Shown here: piece by piece, positions 26,604 to 35,551 of the stretch
Position numbering within the stretch: the first letter of the stretch is position 1
Layout of the letters: each line of letters opens with the position of its first letter
NCBI GenBank assembly: GCA_025055455.1
Contig: JANWXD010000001.1
Span: 62,001 to 126,000, forward strand
DNA length: 64,000 nt
Reading direction: 5' to 3'
Source: Bryobacteraceae bacterium
GTDB taxonomy: Bacteria; Acidobacteriota; Terriglobia; Bryobacterales; Bryobacteraceae
Position numbers and translations under genes: made by a program
The notes under the pieces: model-generated
Seen by the model: only the letters and a program-made list of their open reading frames with translations
Databases searched by the model: none
Told to the model about the DNA's origin: nothing

Positions 26604-26676
26604 GCCGCCGGCCGCGTCCGAAACGAAATGGGAGGCGCACCCGTCCGATAATACACACAAGGAGGATTCTTGTTTG

Positions 26677-27567
26677 ATGAAAGCCATCCAGATCGCGATC
26701 CTAGCCGCCCTGGTCGTAACGGGCACGCTCCTGTACAAAGTCTGGCGCGGGCAACAAATCCAGCAGGCGCAGGCGCCCGCTCCGGCGGCGGCGACGGAGC
26801 CGACCGCTTCACCGGCGGTGGAGCCACCGGCGGCGGCTCCGGTTGCGCCCTCCGCCGCGGCCGCTCCGGGCAAGCCTGCCCCGGCCTCGAAGCGCGCCCC
26901 GGCTGCGCCCAATGAGACCGCGCAGAGCGCAGCCCCGGCCGCGCCCGAACAGACCTCGCCTCAAGCGAGCCTGGCACCAGCGCCGCCACCCCGCAGCGAC
27001 AGCCACGCCGTTTCGGCGCCCCCTGCGCCGGCGCCCGCTCCGCCGCGCACCGTGACGATTCCTGCCGGAACGCTGATCCCGGCCCGGCTTTCCGAAACGC
27101 TGGCGAGCGACAAGATGCAGGTCGGCGACAGCTTCTTCGCCGTCCTCGACAGTCCGTTAGTGATCAACGGGCTGGTCATTGCCGAAAAAGGAGCGCGTCT
27201 GGAGGGCCGTGTGGTGGAGATCGAACAGGCGGGGCGCGTCAAGGGCAGGGCTGCCCTGGGCATCCAACTTGTGCGGCTGCACACGAGCGACGGCCAGCGG
27301 GTTGCTATTGAAACGGAAACCTTCCGCAGGGAAGCGGAGGCCACCAAGGGCGACGACGCGGCCAAGGTAGGGCTCGGAGCAGGTCTGGGCGCCGCTATCG
27401 GCGCGATTGCCGGAGGGGGCAAGGGTGCGGCGATCGGCGCTGCCGCCGGAGGGGCCGCGGGCACGGGCGCCGTGCTGGCCACACGCGGCAAGCCCGCCGT
27501 GATCCCTGTCGAGACGCGGATCGAGTTCCGCCTCAACAGCCCCGTCACCCTCACGGAAAAGAGATAG
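26677..27567 (+). CDS. membrane-anchored VirB10-like/glycine-zipper protein
   Basis: An N-terminal helix (4-20, IQIAILAALVVTGTLLY) anchors a long Ala/Pro-rich linker (25-120). The folded part begins at VTIPAGTLIPARLSETLASDKM and continues through GLVIAEKGARLEGRV, which resembles the TrbI/VirB10 C-terminal domain. Near the C-terminus a glycine zipper (GAGLGAAIGAIAGGGKGAAIG, shown here in part as GAAIGAIAGG and GAAIGAAAGG) may insert in a membrane. No type IV secretion genes accompany it, so the fold rather than secretion is what can be claimed. ATG at 26677 is preceded by GGAGG at 11 bases; a TTG directly before it is the alternative. A hairpin follows the stop. Confidence 0.75.
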   Translation: MKAIQIAILAALVVTGTLLYKVWRGQQIQQAQAPAPAAATEPTASPAVEPPAAAPVAPSAAAAPGKPAPASKRAPAAPNETAQSAAPAAPEQTSPQASLAPAPPPRSDSHAVSAPPAPAPAPPRTVTIPAGTLIPARLSETLASDKMQVGDSFFAVLDSPLVINGLVIAEKGARLEGRVVEIEQAGRVKGRAALGIQLVRLHTSDGQRVAIETETFRREAEATKGDDAAKVGLGAGLGAAIGAIAGGGKGAAIGAAAGGAAGTGAVLATRGKPAVIPVETRIEFRLNSPVTLTEKR

Positions 27568-27593
27568 CCCGGCGGGTTTCGGACACCCCGAGC

Positions 27594-27618
27594 GCAAGGC
27601 CCAGCTCTGCGGCCTTGC
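27594..27618 (+). terminator. hairpin after the VirB10-like gene
   Basis: GCAAGGCC-CAGCTCTGC-GGCCTTGC is a perfect 8-bp stem 27 nt after the stop. No T-run follows; its right arm touches a TAGACT hexamer (27618-27623) that ends 16 bases before the next gene. Confidence 0.5.
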
Positions 27619-27639
27619 TAGACTTTCAAACGCGTCGCC

Positions 27640-29439
27640 ATGGGAACAGAATCGCTCCTTGTGTTGTGCACGGTCGGCTTGGTGCTGATTCTGCTCGGGA
27701 CCACTCGCGTGCCGGCCGATGCGCTTCTGCTCGGGGCCCTGGCCCTTCTTTTGGTGATTCCCGTCCCCACCGCCGCCGGCTGGAAGTTGGGCATTCTCGA
27801 GGTGACGGACGCGTTCGCGGGGTTCAGCAACCCCGGCGTGCTCACGGTCGCTGCGCTTTTTGCCGTCACCGCCGGTCTGCGGGAGACGGGCGCCATTGAC
27901 TGGATCGCGCAGCGCGCCCTGGGACGCCCTCGCAGTCTCCGGAGCGCCGTTGCTCGCGTCGTCTTCCCCGCCCTGCCCATCAGCGCGTTCCTCAACAACA
28001 CAGCGGTGGTGGCGATGCTGGTTCCGGCGATCGGTGAGTGGGCCAAGAAGCTGCGCTTGCCGGCCTCCAAGCTCATGCTTCCGTTCAACTACGCCACTAT
28101 CCTGGGAGGCACCTGCACGCTGATTGGCACGAGCACCAATCTGATTGTTAGCGGCTTGGTCCTCAAGTCAGGCACACTGGCGCCTATTGGGCTGTTCGAC
28201 ATCACGTGGATCGGCTTACCGGTGGCCGTGATCGGGTGCCTCTTCATCTGGCTCGCAGGTCCCGCTCTGTTGCCGGATCGGGGATCGGCGTCCAGCCGGC
28301 TGCGCGAGGCGCGGGAGTACATGGCCGAGATGGTGGTCCCGCCGGGCAGCCCGCTGATTGGAAAGACGATCGAAGAGGCCGGCCTCCGTCATTTGCCGGG
28401 AGCCTTCGTGGCCGAAATCGAGCGGGACGGCGAAAGCTTGGTCGCCGTCGATCCGGACCAGCGACTGAAGGCCAACGACCGGCTCGTGTTGGTCGGCGTG
28501 GTCGAATCCATCCGCGATCTACAGAATTTGCGCGGCTTGGTTCCGGCCACGGACCAGGTGTTCAAGCTCGATTCGCCGCGCTACCGCCGGCGCCTTTTCG
28601 AAGCCGTCGTCTCCAATACGTGCCCTTTGGTGGGCAAGACAATCCGCGACGGCCGCTTTCGGAATCGCTACAACGCCGTGGTGCTGGCCGTGGCGCGCAA
28701 CGGCGAACGTCTCCGAGGCAAGATCGGGGACATCGTGCTCCGACCCGGCGACACGTTGTTGATCGAGGCCAATCCGTCCTTTGCCCTCCAGCAGCGGGAC
28801 TCCCGCGATTTCTTTCTGGTGAGCGGCGTGGAAAATTCCACGCCGCGGCGCCACGAACGCGCCGGCGTCGCGCTGGCGATCCTAGCCGCCATGGTGCTGG
28901 CGGCGGCCTTCGGGGGCCTGAACATGCTCGTGGCGGCGCTGCTGGCCGCGTTCCTGATGATCGCCACCGGCTGCTGCACGGTCAGCGATGCCCGAAATGC
29001 CCTGGATTGGCCGGTGCTGGTCGCCATCGGCGCCGCGCTCGGGCTCGGCCGGGCCATGGAGGTCTCCGGCGCCGCCAAGGTGGTGGCCGGGGCCATGCTT
29101 TCCCTCGGCGGCGACAACCCCTGGCTCACGCTGGCGGCATTTTACGCCGCCACATGTTTGCTCACCGAGATCTTGACCAACAATGCGGTGGCGGCGTTGA
29201 TGTTCCCGGTGGCTCTGGCCACCGCCCAAGGGTTGCAGGTGAGCGCGTGGCCGTTCGTGATGACGCTCATGGTCGCCGCCTCGGCCGGCTTTGCCTGCCC
29301 GATCGGCTATCAGACCAACTTGATGGTTTATGGCCCGGGCGGCTATCGTTACGCCGACTACTTCCGGCTCGGCATCCCCCTGGACGTCGTGGTCGGCGTC
29401 GTCAGCGTGCTGCTGGCGCCTCTGATCTGGCCGTTCTGA
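27640..29439 (+). CDS. SLC13/DASS-type permease with two RCK_C domains
   Basis: An inner-membrane transporter of the divalent anion/sodium family; candidates for substrate are sulfate or dicarboxylates. The two NNT-type motifs are FLNNTAVVAML (about 111) and LTNNAVAALMF (about 515), and GTSTNL is also present. Between the two membrane halves are two TrkA-C/RCK_C modules (about 228-305 and 310-390: GSPLIGKTIEEAGLRHLPG and CPLVGKTIRDGRFRNRYN), which bind regulatory ligands in related proteins. 599 aa, complete. A TAGACT hexamer ends 16 bases upstream. The Ni/Co exporter follows. Confidence 0.88.
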   Translation: MGTESLLVLCTVGLVLILLGTTRVPADALLLGALALLLVIPVPTAAGWKLGILEVTDAFAGFSNPGVLTVAALFAVTAGLRETGAIDWIAQRALGRPRSLRSAVARVVFPALPISAFLNNTAVVAMLVPAIGEWAKKLRLPASKLMLPFNYATILGGTCTLIGTSTNLIVSGLVLKSGTLAPIGLFDITWIGLPVAVIGCLFIWLAGPALLPDRGSASSRLREAREYMAEMVVPPGSPLIGKTIEEAGLRHLPGAFVAEIERDGESLVAVDPDQRLKANDRLVLVGVVESIRDLQNLRGLVPATDQVFKLDSPRYRRRLFEAVVSNTCPLVGKTIRDGRFRNRYNAVVLAVARNGERLRGKIGDIVLRPGDTLLIEANPSFALQQRDSRDFFLVSGVENSTPRRHERAGVALAILAAMVLAAAFGGLNMLVAALLAAFLMIATGCCTVSDARNALDWPVLVAIGAALGLGRAMEVSGAAKVVAGAMLSLGGDNPWLTLAAFYAATCLLTEILTNNAVAALMFPVALATAQGLQVSAWPFVMTLMVAASAGFACPIGYQTNLMVYGPGGYRYADYFRLGIPLDVVVGVVSVLLAPLIWPF

Positions 29440-29470
29440 GCTCTGCCTCGGGCGCCACGCCGCGGCGCGG

Positions 29471-29476
29471 TACAAT
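29471..29476 (+). promoter_or_regulatory. -10-like TACAAT before Ni/Co exporter gene
   Basis: TACAAT ends seven bases before the ATG at 29484, so initiation would fall on the start codon itself; no Shine-Dalgarno sequence fits in the gap. Confidence 0.5.
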
Positions 29477-29483
29477 CGGGCTC

Positions 29484-30239
29484 ATGGCCGGCCTGTGGCT
29501 GGTTCTGGTGGAACGCCCGCGGTTGGAAAGCCTGCTGGCGCAATCCTCCGGACCCGGCGTTCTCGCGATCGCCCTCGTCGTCGCTTTCTTTCTCGGAGCC
29601 GCCCACGCGCTAACCCCCGGGCATGGCAAGGCGCTGGTGGCGGCCTATCTGGCCGGGAGCCGGGGGCGCGTGGCGGACGCGATCTATTTGGGCACGGTCG
29701 TCACCATCACGCACACGGCCAGCGTGTTCGTCCTCGGGCTGGTGACCTTGTACGCCACCACACAGGTGGCGGTGGACCGCATTTATCCGTGGTTGGCGTT
29801 TTCCAGCGGCGCTTTGGTGAGCCTGATCGGCGCTGGGCTGCTCTGGAAGCGCTGGAGCGCGTGGCGGCGCGGCGCGGCAGCCGGCCACCCTCATCCCCAT
29901 CCCCATGCCCATACGCATGCTCACCCGCGACCGGGCAAACTCGGCCTGACCTCGCTCGGCGTTTCCGGAGGCTTGGTGCCGTGCCCGGAAGCCCTCGTGG
30001 TGCTGATGCTCTCCGTTTCCTTGCGGCGAGTGGCCTTGGGGCTGGCGATCCTGGCGGCGTTCAGCCTCGGCTTGGCCGCCGTGTTGATCGCCATCGGCGT
30101 GGCCATGGTGCAAGCAGTGCCCCTGATCGAGCGGTTTACCAGGGAAGGCCCGATGTTACGGGCGCTCCCCGTCGCCAGCGCGGCCTTGGTAACGGCGATC
30201 GGACTGGTGATGTTGTTCCAAGCCTCTCAGCGGCTCTAA
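29484..30239 (+). CDS. nickel/cobalt exporter, RcnA/NicO family
   Basis: Members of this family pump Ni2+ or Co2+ out of the cytoplasm. The signatures are HALTPGHGKALVAAYLAGSRG (read as HALTPGHGKA, about 34-43) and GGLVPCPEALVVLML in the second half, as in RcnA. A loop of alternating His and Pro (HPHPHPHAHTHAHP, about 134-147) is a likely metal sensor or binding loop. Six hydrophobic segments, 251 aa. The long frame from 28206 is an artefact; the start at 29484 is set by the domain. No rcnR-type regulator is nearby. Confidence 0.9.
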   Translation: MAGLWLVLVERPRLESLLAQSSGPGVLAIALVVAFFLGAAHALTPGHGKALVAAYLAGSRGRVADAIYLGTVVTITHTASVFVLGLVTLYATTQVAVDRIYPWLAFSSGALVSLIGAGLLWKRWSAWRRGAAAGHPHPHPHAHTHAHPRPGKLGLTSLGVSGGLVPCPEALVVLMLSVSLRRVALGLAILAAFSLGLAAVLIAIGVAMVQAVPLIERFTREGPMLRALPVASAALVTAIGLVMLFQASQRL

Positions 30240-30260
30240 TGCGGGGCGAGGACGTCGGAA

Positions 30261-30827
30261 TTGCCGGAACAGATCTACTTGTCACTCTGGCTAAGGGAGA
30301 ATAGCCCGGAGAGGATTTTGGAGGGTTTCCGCAAGCTCCTCGAAATCTTCCCTTTCTCCCGACAAGCCCCCGTCGCGCCGACGCTCAAGGTCTATGCGGT
30401 CGAGTATGCCGAACCCCCTGCTTTGGAGCAGCGGCTCACGCCCGATGCCACGCCGGAGTCGGTCGTGGCGACCGTTCGGGATTTTTACCAAGAGGATTGC
30501 GCCTGCCTGATCGAGGGCCATTGGGATCTGTGGCACTACGAGGACACCTGGAAACTCAAGCCCACCTGCGTGCTGCTTTGGGCTCACGGGCCGCATTTTG
30601 ACAGCGGCCTCGGCGACCACCTTCGGATCGAGGCGGGGCTGGATACCTATTTTCTGCCGCACCCGGACGTTCCCGGAAGTGCGCGCAGGGTGCAGTCCAA
30701 TCTGCAGAGCTTGCTGCGGCTCGCTCGCGAATTAGCCGAACGGCTGCCGCTGGAGCGGCGCCAGTTGTGGACGGAGACGGGCGAGAGTTTTCTGGAGAAG
30801 CTCCAGGCGGCGCTGCCGGAAGTCTGA
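30261..30827 (+). CDS. conserved hypothetical protein, 188 aa
   Basis: Soluble protein with no signal peptide and no family I recognise. It has an N-terminal alpha/beta part (IYLSLWLREN, RILEGFRKLLEIFPFSRQ), a middle rich in aromatic residues (GHWDLWHYEDTWKL) and a C-terminal helix. TTG at 30261 is the start, with GAGGAC about eight bases before it. It follows the exporter by 21 nt and may be cotranscribed. Composition and codon use look like its neighbours. Confidence 0.7.
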   Translation: MPEQIYLSLWLRENSPERILEGFRKLLEIFPFSRQAPVAPTLKVYAVEYAEPPALEQRLTPDATPESVVATVRDFYQEDCACLIEGHWDLWHYEDTWKLKPTCVLLWAHGPHFDSGLGDHLRIEAGLDTYFLPHPDVPGSARRVQSNLQSLLRLARELAERLPLERRQLWTETGESFLEKLQAALPEV

Positions 30828-30845
30828 CGCTGACGTACCGCGGCC

Positions 30846-31232
30846 TCAGGTGGACAGCTCCGAGACGAGCGCCGCTAACGCTTCTGGCAGGAATGGCTTT
30901 TGGAGGAAACGGACGCGCTCATGACACCGTGCCGGCAGGGAGGAAAGCTCGAACAGATAGCCGCTCAGTAAGATCGCCCGCAATTGAGCGTCCGCTTCGC
31001 ACAGGCGGCTCAACAGCTCCTCACCGGCCATGTCCGGCAAACTCCGGTCGGCGACCACGAGCCGGTATTTCCCGTCGAGGGCCTGCTCGAGGGCTTCGGC
31101 CGCCGAAGAACACACGTCCACCTCGTAACCCAATCGGGCTAAGTAGCGCTTCAGCAAGCTCGCCAACGTCGGCTCGTCTTCGACCACCAGGATTCGCCCG
31201 GCTGTCCGGCCGCTTTCGCCCATCGCGCTCAC
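30846..31232 (-). CDS. single-domain response regulator (CheY-like)
   Basis: A receiver domain without output domain: ILVVEDEP acidic cluster (E18, D19), phospho-acceptor D62 (VVADRSLPD), a Ser in LLSGY and the K in LQKPF. Such proteins act by protein contact or in a phosphorelay; no kinase is adjacent. GTG at 31232 gives a GTGA overlap with the preceding beta-barrel gene; ATG at 31223 is the alternative. Coupling with an outer-membrane gene is odd for a stand-alone receiver. Confidence 0.88.
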   Translation of the reverse strand: MSAMGESGRTAGRILVVEDEPTLASLLKRYLARLGYEVDVCSSAAEALEQALDGKYRLVVADRSLPDMAGEELLSRLCEADAQLRAILLSGYLFELSSLPARCHERVRFLQKPFLPEALAALVSELST

Positions 31233-32572
31233 CACAGCGAGAGCGGAACCTCGCCGGGGCTGAAAGCCAGACCGATGCTGACGTGATATGTCGTCCTCCG
31301 GAACGAGCTCCCATGGATTTCGAAGTTGCGCGCATCAGCCCGCGCGGTGAAATGCGTGTGGCGGAACATCTGGTAGCCGACGCCTCCGCCAGCGTGATAG
31401 CTGACGTAGCTCCCGAGCTGTTCGGACAGGCTCGCAAGTCGCGAATAACCCGCGGAGGCCCCGAGATTCCACTTACGAAACCCGGTGTAACTGAAATCCA
31501 CTCCCGCCGATTCCGCCGCGGAGGTCAGAAAAATTCCGTTGCCGGGATGAATGCCGCGACTGTAGTAAAAGCCCAGCCGGGAGCGGCGGAACACGCGCGA
31601 CAAACGAGCATCGCCGCGACCAAGATAGTTGAGACTGTGGAACGCCTCGATGCCGGTCGTTTGGCCCAAAATTGCGGCGACGACCGGGTCGAGCGTGACG
31701 CGGCGCAACCCTTTGATTTCCAGCCGCACGGCCCCGGCCCGTACGCCAAAGTCCCAACGCCGCCCGAGGCGCGCCGCCCAGTTGAAACCGACCCCGTGGC
31801 CGTCAGCCGTGCCGAACAACCGCGTGAAGCCGAAGTGCACATAGTCGTAGTCAAAGCCGATGGCATGGTTGCGACCCACGCGGCGCGCCACATCGCCCCG
31901 TGCGATCCAGCCCTGCACGCCGATCAACGACGCGTGCCGACGGCGGACGACGAAGCCACTGCCGCCGAGGTTGGAAGACCAATGTCGGCCCATTTGGAAC
32001 GTGACGTCCCCTAGCGAGCTCAGGTAATAGACCTGGGCGTCGAACAGCTCGTTACGCGGGGTGGGAGAAAAATACGGATCGAGGAAACCCTGAGCGTCGG
32101 GAATGCCGAAGCTGCGCGAGAACACGCCCGCCTGTTGGCGCAGCGACATCACCACCCGGCGCGAGACTTGGTGAGCCACGCCCAAAGCCAAGTGATGATC
32201 CGTTCCGTTGAAGTAAGTCTGTGCCGGATAATGGCGGTAGTTGCCACGATAGTCGGCGCCCAACACGGTGCGCCGCCACTGCCGATAGCCTAGCACGCCG
32301 AACTCGACGGCGGCGCCGTAATGATTCACCTCCGGCACCTGGCCCTGGGGGTCGAGGGAAAAGGGCGTCAAGCCACTGTCGTAGAAGCCTGTGAGGCGCA
32401 CGAACGGCCGCAACCGGATGGCTTCGCCGCCCCCGCGCATGAGCGTGCCCGCTCCGCGGCTCAATATGGTCGGGCCGCCGTATTCGACACGCTGCGCCGA
32501 TAACGGGCCCGCCGCAACCAAAACCACTGCCGCGATTCGGGCGCGCCGCGCCCCGGTGAGCTTCTCGTTCAC
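31229..32572 (-). CDS. outer-membrane beta-barrel protein of unknown function
   Basis: A signal peptide (RIAAVVLVAAGPLSAQ) precedes about 420 residues of alternating polar/aromatic strands (e.g. IGFDYDYVHFGFTRLFG, LGRRWDFGVRAGAVRLE), ending in the aromatic C-terminal signature PLSLW. This fits a monomeric barrel of 16-18 strands; no family name can be given. GTG at 32572 is chosen because GGGAG lies eight bases before it and it starts the signal peptide; an upstream ATG at 32641 adds 23 residues that do not fit. It overlaps the CheY-like gene by four bases. Confidence 0.72.
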   Translation of the reverse strand: MNEKLTGARRARIAAVVLVAAGPLSAQRVEYGGPTILSRGAGTLMRGGGEAIRLRPFVRLTGFYDSGLTPFSLDPQGQVPEVNHYGAAVEFGVLGYRQWRRTVLGADYRGNYRHYPAQTYFNGTDHHLALGVAHQVSRRVVMSLRQQAGVFSRSFGIPDAQGFLDPYFSPTPRNELFDAQVYYLSSLGDVTFQMGRHWSSNLGGSGFVVRRRHASLIGVQGWIARGDVARRVGRNHAIGFDYDYVHFGFTRLFGTADGHGVGFNWAARLGRRWDFGVRAGAVRLEIKGLRRVTLDPVVAAILGQTTGIEAFHSLNYLGRGDARLSRVFRRSRLGFYYSRGIHPGNGIFLTSAAESAGVDFSYTGFRKWNLGASAGYSRLASLSEQLGSYVSYHAGGGVGYQMFRHTHFTARADARNFEIHGSSFRRTTYHVSIGLAFSPGEVPLSLW

Positions 32573-32674
32573 GCCGTTCTCCCACACGCCGTCGCCAACA
32601 GGCGCAATCTTCAGTCTCACTCCCTGCCATGCGCCTGTCAAGCCACGCCGCCGTAGCGGCCGGCCGCTGCGGCT

Positions 32675-33775
32675 TCATGACGACAATGCCGCTTGCAGCA
32701 TAGCGCGCGCATAAGCGACGTTGTACACTTCGCCCACGTAGCCGCCGCCTCCCGGGTAAAACGGCGAGAACCCAGGCTGCTCCCGGTCGGCATCGAGCGC
32801 CCGCGGGTGTTCCGGATAAATCCAACGCGGGTATTTCAGACGGACCAGCTCCCGCATCACCTCGAACATGTTCACCTCGCCTTCGTCCGGAAACACCTCC
32901 GTGTACTGCTCGTACGGCTTCCGCACACGAACGTTGCGGAAATGCGCGTGATTGATCCGATCGCGCGAGCCGAAGTACCGGCAGACTTCGATCGGGTCCT
33001 CTCCCAGCTCCCGCGTCACGCCGCAGTCGTACGTGATGCCGTTGGCCGGGCTGGGGACAATCTCGATCAAGCGCTTCCACCCGGCCACCGTGGCCATGAT
33101 CTGGCCCGAGCCGCGACTGATGGCCGGAGGCGGGTCATTGGGGTGCAGCGCCAAGCGCACGCCTGCCTCTTCGGCCACGGGCACTACCGCTTTGAGAAAG
33201 TAGGTCAGATTGGCCCACATCTCTTCCAAGGTGTAAGCTCGGTGACCGGGTAACGGCGGAAGATGCTTGACGCGCTCGTAGTCGAAGGCGGTCATGCCCG
33301 CTCCCGCACGCCCGAGCTCTTCGTAATACCCCTCCACCAGGCGATGAGCGTAGAAGTTGTACTCGATCACGGGCAGCCCCACCCGCCCGGCGGCCCGAAT
33401 GGACTGCTGCACCTTTTCGATTTCCTCATCGCGGCCGGGACGCCCGTAGATCGTGTTCGGGAAACCGCTGATCATCATGTTACAGATCGTCAGCCCCGCC
33501 GCCTTGAAGCGCTCCATGCGCGCCCGCAGCTCCGCTTCTTGCCAGGGGATGGGAGGGCCGCTCATCAGCACGTAATCCACGCCGATCTGCTTGATGCGCC
33601 GCATCCCGGCCGCGTCCAGGTTCGGTGAAACCCCGAGACACAACTTCGGCGTCTCGGCCCCCTCCAAGACCGGCCACGGGCGGCCGGCCCCCGAAGCCAC
33701 GGCCGGGGCGAGCGCGGCAGCGCACGCGGCCTGCATCAGTTTTCTCCGAGAGACTTGCGCACCCGAATGGTTCAT
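32675..33775 (-). CDS. mannonate-dehydratase-like TIM-barrel protein with Tat signal
   Basis: After a twin-arginine signal (VSRRKLMQAACAAALAPAVASG) comes a TIM barrel similar to UxuA: ALHPNDPPP in place of the UxuA HPDDPP metal site, NGITYDCG, a RINHAHFRNV strand (UxuA HLRNV) and a late EHPRALDADRE block. UxuA removes water from D-mannonate in hexuronate breakdown, normally in the cytoplasm; here the signal suggests a periplasmic enzyme, and the substrate may differ. ATG at 33775 starts at the Tat signal; the longer frame to 33913 is not needed. About 194 nt separate it from the truncated receptor on the other strand. Confidence 0.82.
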   Translation of the reverse strand: MNHSGAQVSRRKLMQAACAAALAPAVASGAGRPWPVLEGAETPKLCLGVSPNLDAAGMRRIKQIGVDYVLMSGPPIPWQEAELRARMERFKAAGLTICNMMISGFPNTIYGRPGRDEEIEKVQQSIRAAGRVGLPVIEYNFYAHRLVEGYYEELGRAGAGMTAFDYERVKHLPPLPGHRAYTLEEMWANLTYFLKAVVPVAEEAGVRLALHPNDPPPAISRGSGQIMATVAGWKRLIEIVPSPANGITYDCGVTRELGEDPIEVCRYFGSRDRINHAHFRNVRVRKPYEQYTEVFPDEGEVNMFEVMRELVRLKYPRWIYPEHPRALDADREQPGFSPFYPGGGGYVGEVYNVAYARAMLQAALSS

Positions 33776-33969
33776 GGCATCGCATCTTATCATGGGAGAG
33801 CGCCCCCGGAGATCTTGATCCGCCTGACCCCAGGACCCTGGCGCCGCAAGGTCACATGGCGACGCGGCGATCCTGCGGGTTGAAACCCCTCCGCGTTCGC
33901 GCCGCCTCAGCACGGTGCATGGGTTTTCGACCGTAGCTCCATCGCCGATTTGTTGCTCGCCTATACAGC

Positions 33970-35502
33970 GTGCAGTTTCCGCTCTATGAAATCCACAACC
34001 GGCTGCTCAACGGCTTCGACTTCCACTCGGTGCAACCGTTTAGCGACGCGGCTCTGGCTCGCTGGAGGGAGCTAGCGGCGGCGGATCCTACCTTTCCTAG
34101 ACCTCCCCAAGCAATCCGCGGCGGCCCGCGCTACGCAGGCGTTGGCGGCAGCCCACGTCGCGTCTACGAATGGGATTGGACCAACGTCCAGCCGCGTTTC
34201 GGCGTCGCCTGGAACTTTATGTCCAAGAGCGTCATGCGCGGTGGCTTCGGTATCTTCCACCGCACGGCGACGCAAGGAAACTTGAGCACCGGATTCAACC
34301 TCCAAACGCCCTACATCCATTCGCTCGATGCCGGGCTCACCCCGAGCAGCGGCCTGACCGGGCCCTATTCGCTCGAGAATCCGTTTCCGCAAGGGGTCGT
34401 GCGCCCGTTGGGAAACAAGCTCGGGATTTCCACGAACGTCGGCAGCGGGATTGAATTCGACGCCCGGAAACGCCCCATCCCCCGCACGTTCCAGTGGTCC
34501 TACACGCTCGAGCGCGAGCTCCCCTGGAACATGGTTTTGGAGGTCTCCTACGTCGGCAGCCTGACCAATAAGGAGCCCCGCACCACGCAGCTGTCCGATA
34601 TGAGTCGGGAACACTACGACCGTGCCCAGACGGATCCCGGCTTCTACCAGGCGCGCATTCCGAACCCGTGGTTCGGGATCCTCTCGCCGGCCACCCCGCT
34701 CGGGGCTTCTTCCACCATCGCCCGCCACGACTTGCTGCGCCGCATCCCGCAGTTCAACAGCGTCCGTAACTTCATCAACCCTTGGGGCCGCGTCTGGTAC
34801 CACGGTCTTCAGACCCGCTTCGAGCGACGCATGCTGGGCGAGCGCTCCCGAGTGGGCGCTGTGACGTGGGTGCTCGCCTACACCTGGTCCAAGCAGATGG
34901 AGCGCGTCTGGCTCGACGAACACACCTTCGAATGGCGCGGTCCGATCTCGCAGCTGACCGACATTGACCGGCCCCACAACCTCGCCTTTGCGGGCGTCTG
35001 GGACTTGCCGTTCGGTCGCGGCCGGGCGTTCCTCCGCGACATGGGCAAGGCCGGCCAGTTGCTCCTCGGCGGCTGGACCACCAACGTCAACTTCATCTAC
35101 CAGTCGGGCGTCCCCTTGGGCGCTTGGCGGGGGTGGGAGTTCCTCTGCGGAGACCCAACGGCCGTGGCGCGCACGGAAACCCAGTGGTTCTTCAATGACC
35201 GCTCGCGCTTCAGCCAGTGCTGGCGCCAGTTGCGCCCCTTCGAGTACGTGGTGCTGCCGAGCCGCTTCCACCAAATCCGCAGCCATGCCGCCCCGCAGAT
35301 TGACCTGATGGTCTCCAAGAAATTCGACGTCAGCGAGCGCTACCAGATCGAGTTCCGGGGCGAGGCGTTCAACGCTTTCAACACGCCTCTGCGCGGCGAC
35401 GCGCCTTCGACCAACCCGGCTGGGGCTGATTTCAGCATCTTGCCCGTGGCTCAGCTCAACTTCCCGCGCAACATCCAATTGGGCGTGCGCGTGCGGTTCT
35501 GA
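33970..35502 (+). pseudogene. TonB-dependent receptor, 5'-truncated (C-terminal barrel only)
   Basis: The 510-residue frame corresponds to the second half of a carboxypeptidase-regulatory-like TonB receptor: it opens inside the barrel (VQFPLYEIHNRLLNGFDF aligns with the segment after the usual LxLRYE strand) and ends with the terminal Phe (GVRVRF). The signal peptide, regulatory domain and plug, about 600 residues, are missing; an in-frame TAG lies 24-30 nt upstream and only 194 nt separate it from the next gene. A GTG at 33970 is the first usable codon but no export signal follows, so the product could not reach the outer membrane. Truncation by deletion is the simplest reading. Confidence 0.85.
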
Positions 35503-35509
35503 GCTCTAC

Positions 35510-35533
35510 GGTGGGCGCCGACTGGCGCCCACC
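35510..35533 (+). terminator. hairpin after truncated receptor
   Basis: GGTGGGCGCC-GACT-GGCGCCCACC is a perfect 10-bp stem seven bases after the receptor stop, followed by CTTTG. Probably a retained intrinsic terminator. Confidence 0.65.
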
Positions 35534-35551
35534 CTTTGCCGCTGGTGGAGT

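Noticed and set aside
26674-27567. Calling the glycine-zipper protein part of a type IV secretion system
   Set aside because: No other secretion gene lies within the window; only the domain resemblance can be claimed.
28206-29483. Upstream extension of the Ni/Co exporter frame
   Set aside because: It lies inside the SLC13 permease gene in another frame; the exporter domain begins at 29484.
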